A DNA stretch of 64,000 nucleotides from Gigaspora margarita (GCA_009809945.1 WTPW01000860.1:1-64000), one strand, 5' to 3'; shown: positions 9,672 to 22,745, counted from the stretch's first letter. The notes: a model not told the origin generated them from the sequence alone. Translations and numbers: made by a program.

Positions 9672-12480
9672 TTCCTATATATCAAGAAGATCTGACTTAA
9701 AAAAAATTTACAGGAATTTTCAAAGACTAATAATCGGCAAGATTAAGTTTTATATGTTATATTCTCATCATTTCCTAGAATCCTGAGTGACGCTGATTGA
9801 TACAACAATTTCTATTTTCATGTGATTAACAAATTTAAGTATGATGGTCGTCAAATGATAGCCGTTCATTTCTCCAAAAATTATTTCCTTACTCCCGACA
9901 TCACATAAGGTTGGGGTTATCATTTGATTAGTTGCAGGTATATATTAATAATAAATTGTCACTCAGTGTGATATCGAGGACCATCTTCACGACCGTATCT
10001 TGATCTACTGAGGGGTTATTAAATTAAAGATAAGAATATTAAAAGTCTCAACTGTGTTTAATCGGACATGAAATTTTGTGATTTTTAATATCAATAACAA
10101 AGAAGCATTAGTTCAAACTTCTAAAACCCCTTACTAGTAGCTCTATTTCCTATTCGACCCATACATATGGTGATTATAATTGATAATTTATTTTATTTGG
10201 TTAAAATTTATTATATGCTGTATATTATAAATTTATTGATGATATTCTACTGTGTTTTAAAAAAAAATTTTTTATTGTATTTTACCATATTCGTGTAATC
10301 CGAAACTATCCGCCTAACATTTGCCATTCTTGTATTATAGTATTGATTTATATATGCATAGCCATCTAATTTCAGGAAACACTACATACGCCCACTATCA
10401 CAGGCATTTACAAATTGAAATGCTTTTGATAATTTTTTGGGGAGCATACATACGTACGTACGTACCTGCGAAAATTGGAAAAATTAAGTCAATAAAGTCG
10501 TGCTAAAATTATTAGAGTTAGGATTAGGATTATAACAACTTAATACCTAATAATAAAATCTCACAAGGAATATTTTAACTAGGCAGCAGAAAGCTGGCTT
10601 CTTAATTTTATTTCGAACAATTTTTATTTTTCTTTGTAAGGGAGTGTTTTCACTTCGATTATTTATTTATTTACGCTTGAAATGACCCATTTTTTTTTAG
10701 GCGTGCCAGGGATTAACTACAATTTATCATAACTATATTTATATGTTACAGTTGCGCAATATTTGATACTATGCAAAACCAGTACGGTCTCATACGACGA
10801 ACATAGTTCATACTATTATATTCAAATATATAGTTATAAAAAATTTTCATGCTAACAGAACAAATTAACTCATATTAAATGAACCTAAGAAATAGGTTGT
10901 AATGAAATATTAAATGTATAAACTAGAACAGTTAATCATTTGGGTTATTTAAGTCGCCTAACGAAAAAATTTAATATACTGCATTTTAAACAATAGAATA
11001 ATATTTTATTTGATAAATTACTAATTCAAGTGAATATTAATTATATAAATTATATATATTTGTATATTGTATTATATATAAGTCATGAATTATTTTGTTA
11101 GTTTTAAGAAAGCTCGTCCAACTTACGTTTCACAGTCATAAAATTTTCTGCATTGTCAAAACCTTTTTTTATTATTTACGTCGTTACGATTATCGTTACG
11201 ATTATCGTCACCTCAATTTGAATAACCCCCTGTGCAGGTTCTGGCTAATTTCGGATGACTCAATGGATATATCAAAAAAAAAATATTCAACATATTAAAA
11301 TAGTCAGATATCCATCGGATCATCCAACGGATTTTTTAACAGATCCAATCGCCAGATTTAACGTTAAGGAATTTATATGCTGATTAGGAAAATGCTATTA
11401 TCCGACAGCTGGTTATGGTTGCACTTATCAATTAGTTATAGTCATTTATTAAGAAAAATCATCATATACCACTAAATAACGTTGTTATTTTATGATACAC
11501 TGCTAATCACTTGTTTATTTGGCCATAAAATTTGGTGTCAACCTTCAAGACCCTTCAGGACCCTGAGATTATATATTAAATTTTCGGGCAATAAATTATC
11601 TATAAATATCATATTTACTGAATTACTACTAACAAAATAAAGTTAAAGAGATCATCACACGAAATTAAATTAAACTTCGATCACCAATTCAAATTTCTGG
11701 TCATCAAATTAACATTAATGATCAATGTTAACCCCGAAAAATATTTTTGGACCTCAGATCTAGATTGATAATGTGTCGATCCCATCTTCTCCGCTTCGAT
11801 GTATCTCATTAGATATATAGCAGTTAGATTCTTTAAGTGCACGCTCTTGGGACCACATTTTAACAATGTTCATTTAAAGAATAATAAGACTAAGTACATA
11901 TTATTGAGATCAAATATTTATTTATGCAAGTTTTTGAATACGCATTTAGAGGGTGTGCGCTTATAGAGTGTACAATTAGAGATGTCTGATTGTAAAATGA
12001 AATTAAATAGTAAACTTTCATGAACTATTTGAATTTTCATACTATCATACGATTATTAAATACTTAAATGCATAATTGTTTTATTATACTTAAGATTTAC
12101 TTATTTTGAATCATAGAAAATTTATTTATAATTTATTGTTATCTATAACATTTTCCTTATTTGTTCTTAAACATATATTTTTTTCTTTTTTTCCCGTGCT
12201 AGCACACACATGATCGTCATGAGATGCTATTTATTAAATATAATTCTTTTCTAACTACTTATAAACTTCTCATTTTTCTGAATTAAGTCCGCCTAAACTC
12301 ACCAAACTAGATAGAAATACTATATTAAAATTTCTACTACTAAAAGCAAAATTTTGTATTCTTATCAATAACAGTTTACATTTCAATAATAAAAATGAAA
12401 GGACTATTAGTCTAGTAATCATTAAGATTAAATGCATATAAATGTCCAATATAATCATACGGTCGGGCACATAGTAAATT
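7720..12480. other. Long inverted-repeat arm (copy 1), non-coding
   Basis: There is no credible gene. The stretch is a diverged reverse complement of about 29.4-37.3 kb (minus the 33.6-36.6 kb insertion). Anchors: 11100-11880 with 29915-30640; 10680-10800 with 31020-31110; the T-run at 9636-9667 with that near 32130-32180; 8440-8780 with 33000-33330; 8090-8250 with about 36620-36760. Parts also match 17.0-19.2 kb and 26.4-28.85 kb. ORFs of 60-67 codons here are not conserved between arms. Confidence 0.75.
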
Positions 12481-12606
12481 TTTTTTAAAAAAATGTGTTT
12501 ATAAAGGAGCTGTGCTTATATGGATGTTTTTTTCTTATAAATTAAATCATAGTTTGGCCTAATCATAAATGTGATTATATATGATGTTATTGTATGGAAG
12601 ATGACT
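12440..12606. mobile_element. Diverged relative of the 20562-20756 MITE
   Basis: It shares ATAATCATACGGTCGGGCAC and the phrase GTGCTTATATGGA with the element at 20562-20756, in the same orientation. Its right end abuts the TA of the next MITE, and its own ends are degraded. Confidence 0.5.
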
Positions 12607-12607
12607 A

Positions 12608-13034
12608 CAGTCAGACCTCTCTAAATGCATATCAAGGGGCCGATAAAAAAAAACCTTGCATTTAGAGAGGTATTGCATTTAGGGAGGTAAAAATCTATAA
12701 GTAACATATGAGTTGGGACCAAGTCAAGCCATGCATTTAGAGAGGTTATGCATTTAGAGAGGTTATGCATTTAGAGAGGTTGCATTTAGAGAGGTTATGC
12801 ATTTAGAGAGGTTATGCATTTAGAGAGGTTATGCATTTAGAGAGGTTATGCATCTAGAGAGGTTGCATTTAGAGAGGTTATGCATTTAGAGAGGTTATGC
12901 ATTTAGAGAGGTTACATTTAAAGAGGTTATGCATTTAGAGAGGTTATGCATTTAGAGAGGTTATGCATTTAGAGAGGTTATGCATTTAGAGAGGTTGCAT
13001 TTAGAGAGGTTATGCATTTAGGGAGGTCTGACTG
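12608..13034. mobile_element. mariner-type MITE expanded by an internal 17-bp array
   Basis: Ends CAGTCAGACCTCTC / GAGGTCTGACTG are flanked by TA (12606-12607, 13035-13036). Inside, 12731-13020 is a tandem array of about 18 units of TTATGCATTTAGAGAGG, some shortened to TTGCATTTAGAGAGG. The unit resembles the sequence just inside the terminal inverted repeat. The smaller copies at 7078 and 29750 have only a few or no units, so this copy has grown by expanding its own subterminal motif. Confidence 0.9.
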
Positions 13035-13039
13035 TATAT

Positions 13040-13450
13040 AGTGTCCACCAATAAGATAAGCCACCGACAAAATAAACAAAGGAATCCTCAAGATTAACAG
13101 AAACACTGCCAAAGTTATGTCCTACTGGCATTTCATTAGAATTATACTGTTGATGTATAATTTCTCAAATGGGCCGTAACAAGAATAATCTCTCTTTCTG
13201 ATAAATCAAGATACCATACTTCATTAATGGCAATAAGAATAATTCTGCCAGTTAATCTCTTCTCTTGATAAATCAAGATACCATACTTCATTACTGGCAG
13301 TATTATCTCCTGCCCAGCCTCCAAAGAAATAAAGCTTATTACCAACCAGAGTATAAGCTTGTCCGAATTAAGGACGTATTTCGAACAAAAATTTGGAACA
13401 TTTTGCCAGGAGGAATTTTAATTTCGCAGTATAAGTCTGCAATACTCCGA
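13040..13450 (-). pseudogene. Kelch-repeat pseudogene, copy K2 (best preserved)
   Basis: On the minus strand from about 13370, the frame reads FGQAYTLVGNKLYFFGG, then WAGDNTASNEVWYLDLS, then REEINWQNYSYCH and a stop. NEVWYLDLS is then duplicated about 60 bp on, in another frame. A further piece (about 13150-13045) reads MPVGHNFGSVSVNLEDS followed by FVYFVGG. These are at least two Kelch blades with the hallmark GG and W..D positions. The local duplication plus frame changes make it a pseudogene. Upstream (13400-13450) may be coding but is not recognisable. The Kelch call is firm; function is unknown. Confidence 0.8.
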
Positions 13451-13559
13451 AACTGATTTCGCTCATTTAAATTGTTTAATTAAAAAATTATCAAAATAAA
13501 GGGTTCAGAATTAAGCTTTGAGTAATATATTCAATTAAAAATAGGTGATATTTATATCA

Positions 13560-13780
13560 CAAGTAGGTTGCTTAAAAAAAGTGCTTATAAAAAGGTATAT
13601 ATATATTTTTTTTTTTAAAAAAAAAAAAAAAAGTGCTTATGAAGAAGTGTACTTATAAAGAGGCATATTTTTTGAAAAAAGGTGCTTATAAAGAAGTGTA
13701 CTTATAAAGAGGCATATTTTTGAAAAATGTGCTTATAAAGAATGTGCTTATAAAGAGGCATATTGTTTTAAAAACAAGAG
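13560..13780. repeat. GTGCTTATAAAGA-type tandem repeat
   Basis: Imperfect units around GTGCTTATAAAGAAGTGTAC and AGAGGCATATTTTT repeat several times, with A and T homopolymers between. A shorter inverted version lies at about 28850-28940. Confidence 0.75.
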
Positions 13781-13799
13781 GTTGAATGTAAATTGTTTA

Positions 13800-14529
13800 A
13801 AAGGCTTATTTTATTCCCAACCCAACCAACTTTTCAATCGCAATTATTTATATCTTTTTAAGCTACACAAAATTTTATTTCATGAAACATGATCTAGCGG
13901 TAATCTCATTACGTTTCTTCGTTGACATTCTTAATTCCAAATCCAAAACTTGTTCTATTTCAATGTAAAGCTAGTCCAAAATTTTCAAACAAAATAATTG
14001 CTTTATTAGTTTGACAAATGTGAATCAATTTCGAAAGTAATTTATTAATTGATGTTGAGCATGATAATATTCAAACGTAACATCTGACTAATCAGAAATT
14101 GATTTAATAAAATCATTTACATAATCTGGATTTGCAATTGACATACTAAAATTCCAGTCATACGAATAGTTAGGGATTATCATCTGATTTTTTTTTAAAT
14201 AGTATTGTGTACGCATATATATTATTGTATATCAATATACATGATGTTTTGTTAGAGGGCCCCTTTAAAAAAATCGGATGATAGATGACATTCCCTTAAT
14301 ATAGACTTGTTAAATTCAATAAGGCAAGTCTTTCATACTGGAAAAAAACAGGTTGTAGGAAATGTAACTTCACTTTTAAAAATTATTCTTTATATTCCTG
14401 CAATCTGCACAATACAACACAATCATGGTTTCCTAATTTACATTTCTATAGTGTACTGCTTTATTATATACTCGCGTAAATTACCAATTAGTAGAATAAG
14501 CTTGAGATAAAACAAAGCAATTAGTCTAG

Positions 14530-14560
<31 letters not shown>

Positions 14561-15130
14561 ATAATGTAACACTATCATAAACAATTGGTTCAAAAAAAAA
14601 CAATCGTATAGTAAATTACAATGTTCGGATGAAGTAAACACCGTTTATGCTAACCCGATCTAGTTTAGTTTTTCGTTCCACCCCTCAAAATTCATAAAAA
14701 TTCCAATAATTAATTTTCATAAAATATTGCATATAATATAATTTTGTTATAGTTTTCGTTTATATAGTTAGCAAATACCTCATAATTAGTCATCCACTGT
14801 ATATTTTGTCTCTGGATATAGCATTTCTCTTTTGTATCTTTCAATCTTCGTCAGTAATGTATTTTTATCGAGGTTTATTTATATTAAATTACAAAGGTAA
14901 AACATTCTAAGAAGTCTAACATTTTTTATGTTCGTCCCTTGAACTAACAACACAGTTTCCCGGTGGGGCCTTCGTATAATTAGCTAGAATAGTGGGACTT
15001 AAACTTTCTTCCGACTATTGATATTCGTTGATCAGATGTTTAACGATTACGCGTCATCATTGAGTACGCGCCATCTAATATATCCTAATATAGTCATGAT
15101 ATGTATGATCGTTATATGAATATTAATATA
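13800..15130. other. Segment A copy (reverse orientation), non-coding
   Basis: This is the reverse-complement counterpart of about 4.6-6.2 kb and a direct counterpart of 20.8-22.4 kb. Anchors include CTTTACATTGAAAT at about 5905 and its complement near 13960. A long A-run lies at about 14530-14559. I see no gene. Confidence 0.6.
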
Positions 15131-15269
15131 TTGTGTGTGCGACTTTAATCGACTAAATTAGTCGATCCTTAAAATTCGGCAACTATTTATACTAGTACGG
15201 TCACATGTGTCACATGAAATATGGGGGTAGTTGATGGAAAATTCAAGGGGGGAGTCAATCTTCCAAAAG

Positions 15270-15690
15270 CTCAGGACGGTCGACCGGTCGACCTTTTTTG
15301 TTAGAACAAGTTTTCTGATCAGAATTAGTCTTCATATCTATATCAAATGTGTTGAAAGTCCATCAGGTCATTCCTTGCCAAAATTTTAATGATACTAAAT
15401 TATTTAGTTTTTATTCGTTTTTTATTTGAAAAATAGCACGTTAGTACTCTATGTTGATTAATTGTCTATGCAACCGAACATACCAGAACATTTCAGTTCC
15501 TTACATTCATTATTCGCAAATTATCATCTAAATTAACCAATTAATGAATATCTTCAAATTATTAATTTATTATTAATCAAATTCTTGACTTGAAATATGC
15601 TTTATAAGAGAATCACTTCTTTAATCGACCGACCCAGCCACAAAGGTGCAGGCCGAGGGTCGACCGTTCATCGACCCGGTCGTTGGGCCA
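15270..15690. other. Region bracketed by GGTCGACC-rich inverted ends
   Basis: GACGGTCGACCGGTCGACC at about 15280 and GGGTCGACCGTTCATCGACC with CGGTCG at about 15657-15685 are unusually GC-rich for this DNA and partly inverted. This suggests a small DNA element of about 420 bp. I could not fix its exact ends or a target duplication. Confidence 0.35.
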
Positions 15691-15919
15691 GGGCATATCG
15701 CTATATGGGGATATGTTGGTTTTCCTGAATTCTTCTTTCAGCAGGAGTAATGCTTTCATTTATTCATACGGTAAAACATCTAAGCTACCACCAAGTTACG
15801 TCAAATATTAACAATTTTTAGAAAAAAAACTTACCAGAAATTTTGAATACATCGGCATATTAATGATGCGCCGGGTAATGTTTGGCTTGTACAAATATCC
15901 ATAATTAATATATGGGAAT

Positions 15920-16024
15920 ATGCTGAAATTCGGATGATCGTGAAATTACCTCATCTGATTGGTTAGGGTTAGGGTGATCAGTCAATGAGGCTTCTAGATT
16001 TCACGATCATCCGAATTTCAGCAT
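15920..16024. mobile_element. Hairpin MITE, 105 bp
   Basis: ATGCTGAAATTCGGATGATC at the left and its complement GATCATCCGAATTTCAGCAT at the right are inverted, and pairing extends into GTGAAAT / ATTTCAC. The short loop contains GGTTAGGGTTAGGG. It is non-coding. Confidence 0.75.
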
Positions 16025-16366
16025 CCCCGACAATAAATAGTTTAATTGTCTATGAATGATTCGCTCCATAATTAGTCGGAGTTGTTATTTTAATCTTCTA
16101 ACAGTGATATTTATTTGTTTCGAAACTTTCTGCTATTCTCCTACTTTTTTGAAAATTCTGTGAATGGCCACATGATCAACAAAATCTAGACAAGTCGAAT
16201 AATCGGCAAACAATAACGTGACCGATAATTTTATTTCAACTGTAAAAAAAAACACCAATATATTTATTTTTATTCATAAAACTTTTTTTGTTTGTATAGA
16301 TTTTTTTTTATTTGACACATTTAAACTATTAAAGTTTAGTATAATTTACTGTTACACATATGTATA

Positions 16367-16486
16367 CATTATTGGGCAAAAATTGGTAATTAACGGTAAT
16401 TTGGCAAATGAACACGTGCCGCTCCGCGGTACATGTAGCCAATCATTTGTCAAATTACCGTATTCGCCAGTTTTTGCTCAATAATG
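16367..16486. mobile_element. Hairpin MITE, about 120 bp
   Basis: The arm CATTATTGGGCAAAAATTGG...AATTTGGCAAATGA pairs with TCATTTGTCAAATTACCG...TTTTTGCTCAATAATG across a GC-rich loop with ACACGTGCCGCTCCGCGG. It lies inside an 88-codon chance ORF. Confidence 0.75.
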
Positions 16487-16608
16487 GTGTTATCCGGTAA
16501 TTTATGATCATGATTCGTAGGTAGTTATTGACAGATTTTTAATTGGAATAAATGTTTACATCGTAACACATGGAAAAAAATAACAAATAATTTTATGATC
16601 ATATGAGT

Positions 16609-16828
16609 TTGCCGGATAAATATCTATTATTCCCCGTCTCATTAATGATCGCATGACGGGATTTACGTGTTATTCATCTCACAAATTTTTCTGGTTTTTT
16701 TCTTATTTGTTATCACCCCGGAGAAATAATAAATAAGAAAAAAAAAAGAAAATTTGCAATAAAATGTAAATCCCGTCATGCAATCATAATGAGACGGGAA
16801 ATACTCATTTATTCCACGTGCCGGAGAA
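16609..16828. mobile_element. Hairpin MITE, about 220 bp
   Basis: The left arm CCCCGTCTCATTAATGATCG with GCATGACGGGATTTAC pairs with the right arm GTAAATCCCGTCATGCAATC with ATAATGAGACGGG. An internal CTTATTTGTTA / AATAAATAAG stem is also present, and the outer arms continue towards GCCGGA. Three such hairpins lie within 0.9 kb. Confidence 0.7.
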
Positions 16829-16829
16829 A

Positions 16830-19800
16830 TATTTCATTATTCTCTCCGTCACGGGGAATAAATAGTATTTAAATTTCATTTTTATTCGTAATTACATTGG
16901 TGAGTATAACCATTTTTATTAATCAATGGTATATTTAATCAATTTACTTGAACTGGCAGCATTTAATGTTTATTTATTTTCACGCTTTATCCCTTAGTTT
17001 TATTCACAACATTAAAGTCTGTGTATATTCAATTCATTGCATTTACTATTACGCTATATATTTTTTTTATTTCATGCCAATTTATTTAAATAAGTTGCTT
17101 GAATTGTAGCCACCCTTATTTTGTAATATCAATCTAGTTGTGCTGTACCGTAATAAACTCACCTAGCTTCCATAATAAATTGTTCATTTCCGTTTAAGTT
17201 CAGGTTTATTGTAAAGAATCGAAGCGAAATCATTCTTTGCAAAAAATAAAATTATTCGAAAATTTAATTAAAAAATCACTTATGAATGTTTACTATTTGG
17301 TATTAAGTTGTAATTGTAATTATAACGTAATTTTGCTAAGTTTAATTTTCACAGGGGTGGAGCAATTGTTATTTACGTACACGATCTAAATTTTTTTCTA
17401 AAAATCTGGTTTCGTGCGACAATGTTGCACTTATTTAGTAATAATGTGACAAAATAATCTACACGAATAATAAGAATATCTGAGATACAGTTTATCACTA
17501 CTATTGATTAACTGTCATATGAGATTTGCAGGATTCCTAAATTCTGAGTTACAATAATCGACAAATTAAAATAATTTTCTCTAAAAATTATTTTCAAATT
17601 CATCACATAGGGTTAGAGTTTGCATTTGATTAGTTGCAGATATATATTATAAGTAAATTGTCACGCTTTGTGATGAGCATGACCGATCAAATAAATTCAA
17701 AAAAAATTTTTTTTAAAGAAAACCTTTTTAACAGATTCATCATTACTTTATAATGTGAATATCTTGATCTACTGAGGGGTTTAGGATTAAAAGATAAGAA
17801 TATTAAAAATCTAATTTGTGCTTCTAAAGTTTGAAATCAGGCATAAAATTAGTAATAAAAGAACATTAATTCAAATTTGTCAGAAAACGAAACGGAATTG
17901 ATATATTCTTATTGACAAAATACATCATCTATTTTTATCAAAGTAGATTCTCGAATTCTAATTCTAAAGCCCCTTACTGTAGTTCTATTTCCTATTTATC
18001 ATACATATAGTGATCATGATCGATAAAAATTTGTAAGCTTAGTCAAGTCAATATTCTTAATACGGCTAAGTCAGCTTAGTCAATTGAAATTAAAGGTTTT
18101 TTTTTTTGATTGAAGTTAGATTAGGGGTTAAGACTCGGGCGAAGGAATAGTTTGTACCAAAATTTCACGAAAATCTTTTTTTAGAATACCAAAGAATGGT
18201 TTTATAAATAAAATTTTAAGTTGTTATATGTACTATGTTTCATACACTAATGTATGAATAGAAATAGTCTTTCTTACAGTATATACTGTATTAATATAAT
18301 TTATTATATTTATTGGTGATATATTCCTATAATGCCTATTTGTTTTTTTTCCTTGTATTTTACAATATTTTGTAAATTCCGAAACTATTCTTATAGTATT
18401 TATTTATATAAATTGTCGTCTAATGCCAGGAAACACTACATACACACTAAATTGCCACCATTGTAAAGACATCTTGCATTATATTATTTTATGTATTAGT
18501 AATCTAATCATATTATGACAGGATTTTAGCATCTATATATTCGGCAAATAAATATTACGTAACTTGTTTACAGAGTGAAAAAAAAACATTACCTGCATGA
18601 CTGTTTATAATAAAGGGTGATCTGGAAAAATTTAAAAGCGTTAGCATTTAATATTTAAAAGATAATCTATTAGCTAAATATATTGACCAATTAAAATCTT
18701 ATAAGACATGTGTAATTATTATTCCGTTATAAATTAAGCAAAGCTTTACAAAAGTTCGGCCGGTATTATTGAATATATTATTTGGGTTTAATTCAAACTA
18801 CATATCATGGCGAAAACAAATTTACCGAAACTTACCAAATTACAACAAAGAAGCTTTAAGTTTAATTTGCAAAAATCTTACCACGTTAGATTATAAAAGT
18901 ACTCTAACTGAATAAATTAAACTGGATAAATACGAGAAGGTAATTCTATCACTATATAAGTGCAACTCGTAATTCACACGGTTAAAGAGATTGAATCTAG
19001 CTTAATTTTTATATGTAAAATCACCCCACTCATCTATATGGTCTCATGATATGGTTTTCAGCTTATAATCGTCTCTTTTATCTAAAAAAAAAAAATAATC
19101 CCTTGAATATAACTAGTTAATTCTAATCGAGATTAACTATGTAAAATTCACCATTACAAATCATCAATTAATTAGATTGTCTGATTCGGAAAAATTATGC
19201 CCGATACTTATCTATCGAACAGTTAATGTACCGATAGTGGTGTAGTATGAAGAATTTCTATGTATCAGAAACATATATAAAGCTTTGTTTTTCTACCTTC
19301 AATAAAACTCCTCAGATTTCGATCTTAAATATGTTAGTAGATAATTCAAAATCGAAGGCAACTTATATGTTTCGAATTCTCATGCTATTGCGCAATCGTT
19401 ATCTTAGATCTTAAATTTCTTGATAAAAGTTTATTGAATCCTTAAACGCACAATAGTCATATTACACTTAATGATTTGTTACATTGCTTAATTAAATTGA
19501 CTACCTTAAGCCTTATTTATTATTATTTCCTATATTATTTTCCTTATGCATTCTTAAGCATAATTCTTTTTCCACCTACTTATAGGCTTCTTTTTCTTTA
19601 ACAAAAAAAAACTAAATTACTTCTATTAAAAATATAATTTTTTCTATAATTGCCTAATAATTTACATGACATTAAGTAATGCGAAAAAAAACCCATTAAA
19701 TTCAGCTATATTAGGTGTTTGCTATTCATTATGAATTATTAAGATACATGATTTTGAAAAACACTACTATGTGTTGCGATGTTTAATTCCATTGAAAACC

Positions 19801-19830
19801 CCCCCTATTGCCTGCTGGAACAGGAAACAA
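16830..19830. other. Inverted-repeat arm (copy 2), rearranged, non-coding
   Basis: 17.0-18.5 kb is in the same orientation as 9.2-10.7 kb (for example TCTTGATCTACTGAGGGGTT at both), whereas 18.5-19.4 kb is reverse-complemented relative to 8.1-9.15 kb. The whole is the reverse complement of about 26.4-28.85 kb. The junction near 18.5 kb therefore marks an inversion relative to copy 1, shared with the 27.2 kb junction. I see no gene. Confidence 0.65.
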
Positions 19831-19839
19831 GTAAAAAGG

Positions 19840-20480
19840 TCAAAAGAATTGTTTACCGCCCTCGATACTGCTAAGATAATCCACCGTAAAAATAAACGAT
19901 AGACCTCAAGATTCAACAAAATTATATCCTACGGGCATTTCAATAGAATTGTACCGTTGAGCCATGATTCATTACTGGCAATAAGAATAATTCTGCCAGT
20001 TAATCTCCTTCCTGATGAATCAAGATGCCATACTCTCACAAGTTCACTTCCATTGATATATTTGGTCGTGAATTCTGTAGTTATATATGAATAATATTTA
20101 GAGTTAATTGCTAAGCAAAAGTAGTGTTTCGATAAGCTTATTGATTTAAGATGTCCTGATATGTATGCATATAAACTTAAAAGCATCCTGAACGACTTTC
20201 ATAGAGTTTCCTAGGTTAACTTAATTACTATGATTGAATGCGTTTGTGTGAAACTTACGCATTCAACATGCATAATCTCCCGAAGTAGTATTCGAAAGAG
20301 ATGTATTGAAAATGCTTGTTTGATTATTACAAGCATTTCAAAATGGGCTCATGCAAATTTGCTGATAACCCAGAGTAAGTTATATGTTATGTCAATTGCC
20401 ATAACTAGAAATATTATCTCCTATCCAGCTCAAAAGGAATGAGGACTAAGCTGAAATATTCGCTGGGAGGAATTTGTATT
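19840..20480 (-). pseudogene. Kelch-repeat pseudogene, copy K3
   Basis: The minus-strand frame at 19929-20045 reads RVWHLDSSGRRLTGRI, then SNESWLNGTI, a frame-shifted Kelch strand equivalent to VWYLDLSREEINWQN in copy K2. A second piece near 20400-20450 retains the codons around GDNI of the GGWAGDN motif. One 73-bp unit like those at 6.7-7.5 kb is at about 20040-20110. It is non-functional. The 85-codon open frame across it is out of phase for part of its length. Confidence 0.6.
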
Positions 20481-20561
20481 TCCGAAATTTGGTTTGTTCA
20501 TATAAATTGCTTAATTAAAAAATCATAATAGGGGATCAGAATTAAATTCTGAATCTATTTA

Positions 20562-20756
20562 CAGTAGTCCTCCCATATAATCATACGGTCGGGCACATAG
20601 TAAACTTTTTAAAAATGTGCTTATAAAGGAGTTGTGCTTATATGGAGGTTTTTTTCTTATAAATTAAATAATAGTTTGGGCAGTGTTTGGCCAAATCATA
20701 AATGTGATTACATATGATGTGATAGTATGGAGGGTGACTAAATAGAGGGACGGCTG
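20562..20756. mobile_element. mariner-type MITE, 195 bp
   Basis: Imperfect inverted ends CAGTAGTCCTCCC and GAGGGACGGCTG are flanked by TA (20560-20561, 20757-20758). The interior contains GTGCTTATAAAGGAGTTGTG. It has no ORF. Confidence 0.65.
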
Positions 20757-20759
20757 TAG

Positions 20760-22400
20760 TGCATAGCCAAGTAATTTGAAGAAAAGGCTATGTTAAAATA
20801 GATAATGTTTTTTTTTTCTTTTGAAAAAAAGTTGATTTTATTTCCAACCAAGTTTTCAAATGCCCTTATTTATATTTTGTTCATTACGTTTAAATCTGCA
20901 TAAAGTTTTATTTTATGAAACATGAGTTACCAGTCGTTTCTTTCTTTGACATTCATAATTCCAAATTCGATTCATAAGGCATCTGCTTATTTCTGTAATT
21001 CGACAATTCTGATCCATTTTAATTCGTTCTATTTCAATGTAAAGCTAGTCTAAAGCTTATTTTAAAAAAATTAATTGCTTTATTAGTTCGACAAATGTAA
21101 CTCATTATTTATAGTAAATTACTAGTTAAAGTTTAATTATTTTCATTCTAATATTACGATCGAATATCTAAAATAAATCAGATTAATTTGGAACTTACAT
21201 AATCTAGATATCAAATTGGGGACATACAATAATTATGCATCGCATTGTCATTTGTACAATTAATACAATATAGACTTATTGGATTCTTTGTTAAATGAGA
21301 ATTTATGTAATCCTATTAAGTTATATAAATGTTATATAAAATTTTTATGTATATTTTACATATCCAAATCCAATATACCCTTATGCAGTTAAAGTTTTAT
21401 ATATAATTTGATTTAATACTTATATATAATGAAAAAAAAACTAATTATACACGGAGTGTTTGAAACCCGAGTATATTTTTTATATAAATTAAAATAACTT
21501 TTATTAAGAAAAAAACTAATCATACACGGGGTGTTTGAAAACGTGTATAATTTTATATAAATTAAAATTATTTTTATTAAATAAAAACTAAATTTAATTA
21601 GTACGTATTAGGGTTGGGGTTAAATCTGGGATGGGGTAGGACATAGTTTATACCAAAATTTTATAAGGAATTTCTTAAAGACTTAAAGATTATTTCTTAA
21701 GCAACATTTTAAGGTAAAATTAATTTTTGCTTTTTTCTTTATTTTATTGGACAAAAAAATGATCTGCATACTGCATTTAATTATATTTTATTTGGTTTTC
21801 TATATAAAAATAATTTAATTTACTTTAGTTATTAATCAGAAGTGGCTAAGGTAATCATTGTTGGGTTACAAAGTAAATATTTAGCGTCCTTTTTGCATGA
21901 CTTAACAATGAAATTGCCTTGTTTGTAAGTTACAGTTTGATGTCCCTAAACTCAAAAAATTTCTATTACAGTAAATAATTTTCATACGTTACCACATATG
22001 GTTTTACTATAATTTTGATTTAAATGGTTAGTGAAGACCTCAACATTGATCCCTTCCTCCATTTGTGATTTCACCTGAACTTTATCGTTTTAATGCACGC
22101 CTTTGATTACAATGACTCTAAAGATAGCTTTTTTTTTCTTTCGAATCTTTCGACTATCACTAGTCGGAGGCTTTATTTATATTGAATTACGACGTATAAT
22201 ATTATAACAATTTGTCTTATCGTGCGTCCCTTGAGCCAATAATACAATTTCCGGTAGTGACTTACCACGAGGGATTCCAACTATTGATGTATTCTTAAGG
22301 TGAATATTGAATGATTGCGCGTCATAATTAATTATGAGTTATTTAAAATATATCGAATATGGTTAAAAATAGCCATAAATAAATAAAGATAAATAAAGAT
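20760..22400. other. Segment A copy (reverse orientation), non-coding
   Basis: A diverged reverse complement of about 4.6-6.2 kb. The AATGACTCTAAAGATAGC region at 22115 matches the complement of 4770-4800, and CTTATCGTGCGTCCCTTGAG at about 22217 matches about 4690. I see no gene. Confidence 0.6.
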
Positions 22401-22409
22401 TAGTTCCCC

Positions 22410-22745
22410 CAAAAAAGTTCAAAGTTACTTCGAAGTAAACTTTTATTTTGTTTAGTTAGGGATAGGGTCTTGTCACTAGGCTAAGGTTAAAAAGTACCAT
22501 ATATGTCAAGATTTTGTAATGCGCAGAAGGCCCTTTCATAGCTATAAATGATTTTTGACAAAACGAACGTTTGTTTTGAATTTTCCTGATCGTACTACGT
22601 TACACCTGATCTTGAAATATGATTGGTTGTGAAATTTTTTAGGGTGGTGAATTTTACCCCAGTTTATCAAAACGGTTCGAATGGTACCAAAATTACCGGT
22701 ATGCAGATCCAATCACTAGATCACGAGAATTTTGGATTAAAAATT
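22410..22745. repeat. Dispersed repeat shared with 26.21-26.46 kb
   Basis: ACGAACGTTTGTTTTGAATTT and the following ACTACGTTACA-like stretch recur at about 26355-26395 in the same orientation, preceded in both by a TTAGGG-type stretch. It probably belongs to a MITE family, but the ends are not clear. Confidence 0.45.

Noticed and set aside
12731-13020. CRISPR-like regular array
   Set aside because: Units are contiguous with no unique spacers, and the array is inside a TA-flanked MITE of a eukaryotic genome.
15950-15985. Telomere-type TTAGGG repeats (also near 24370 and 35385)
   Set aside because: Only two or three units each, in loops or interiors of MITEs, with no long array.
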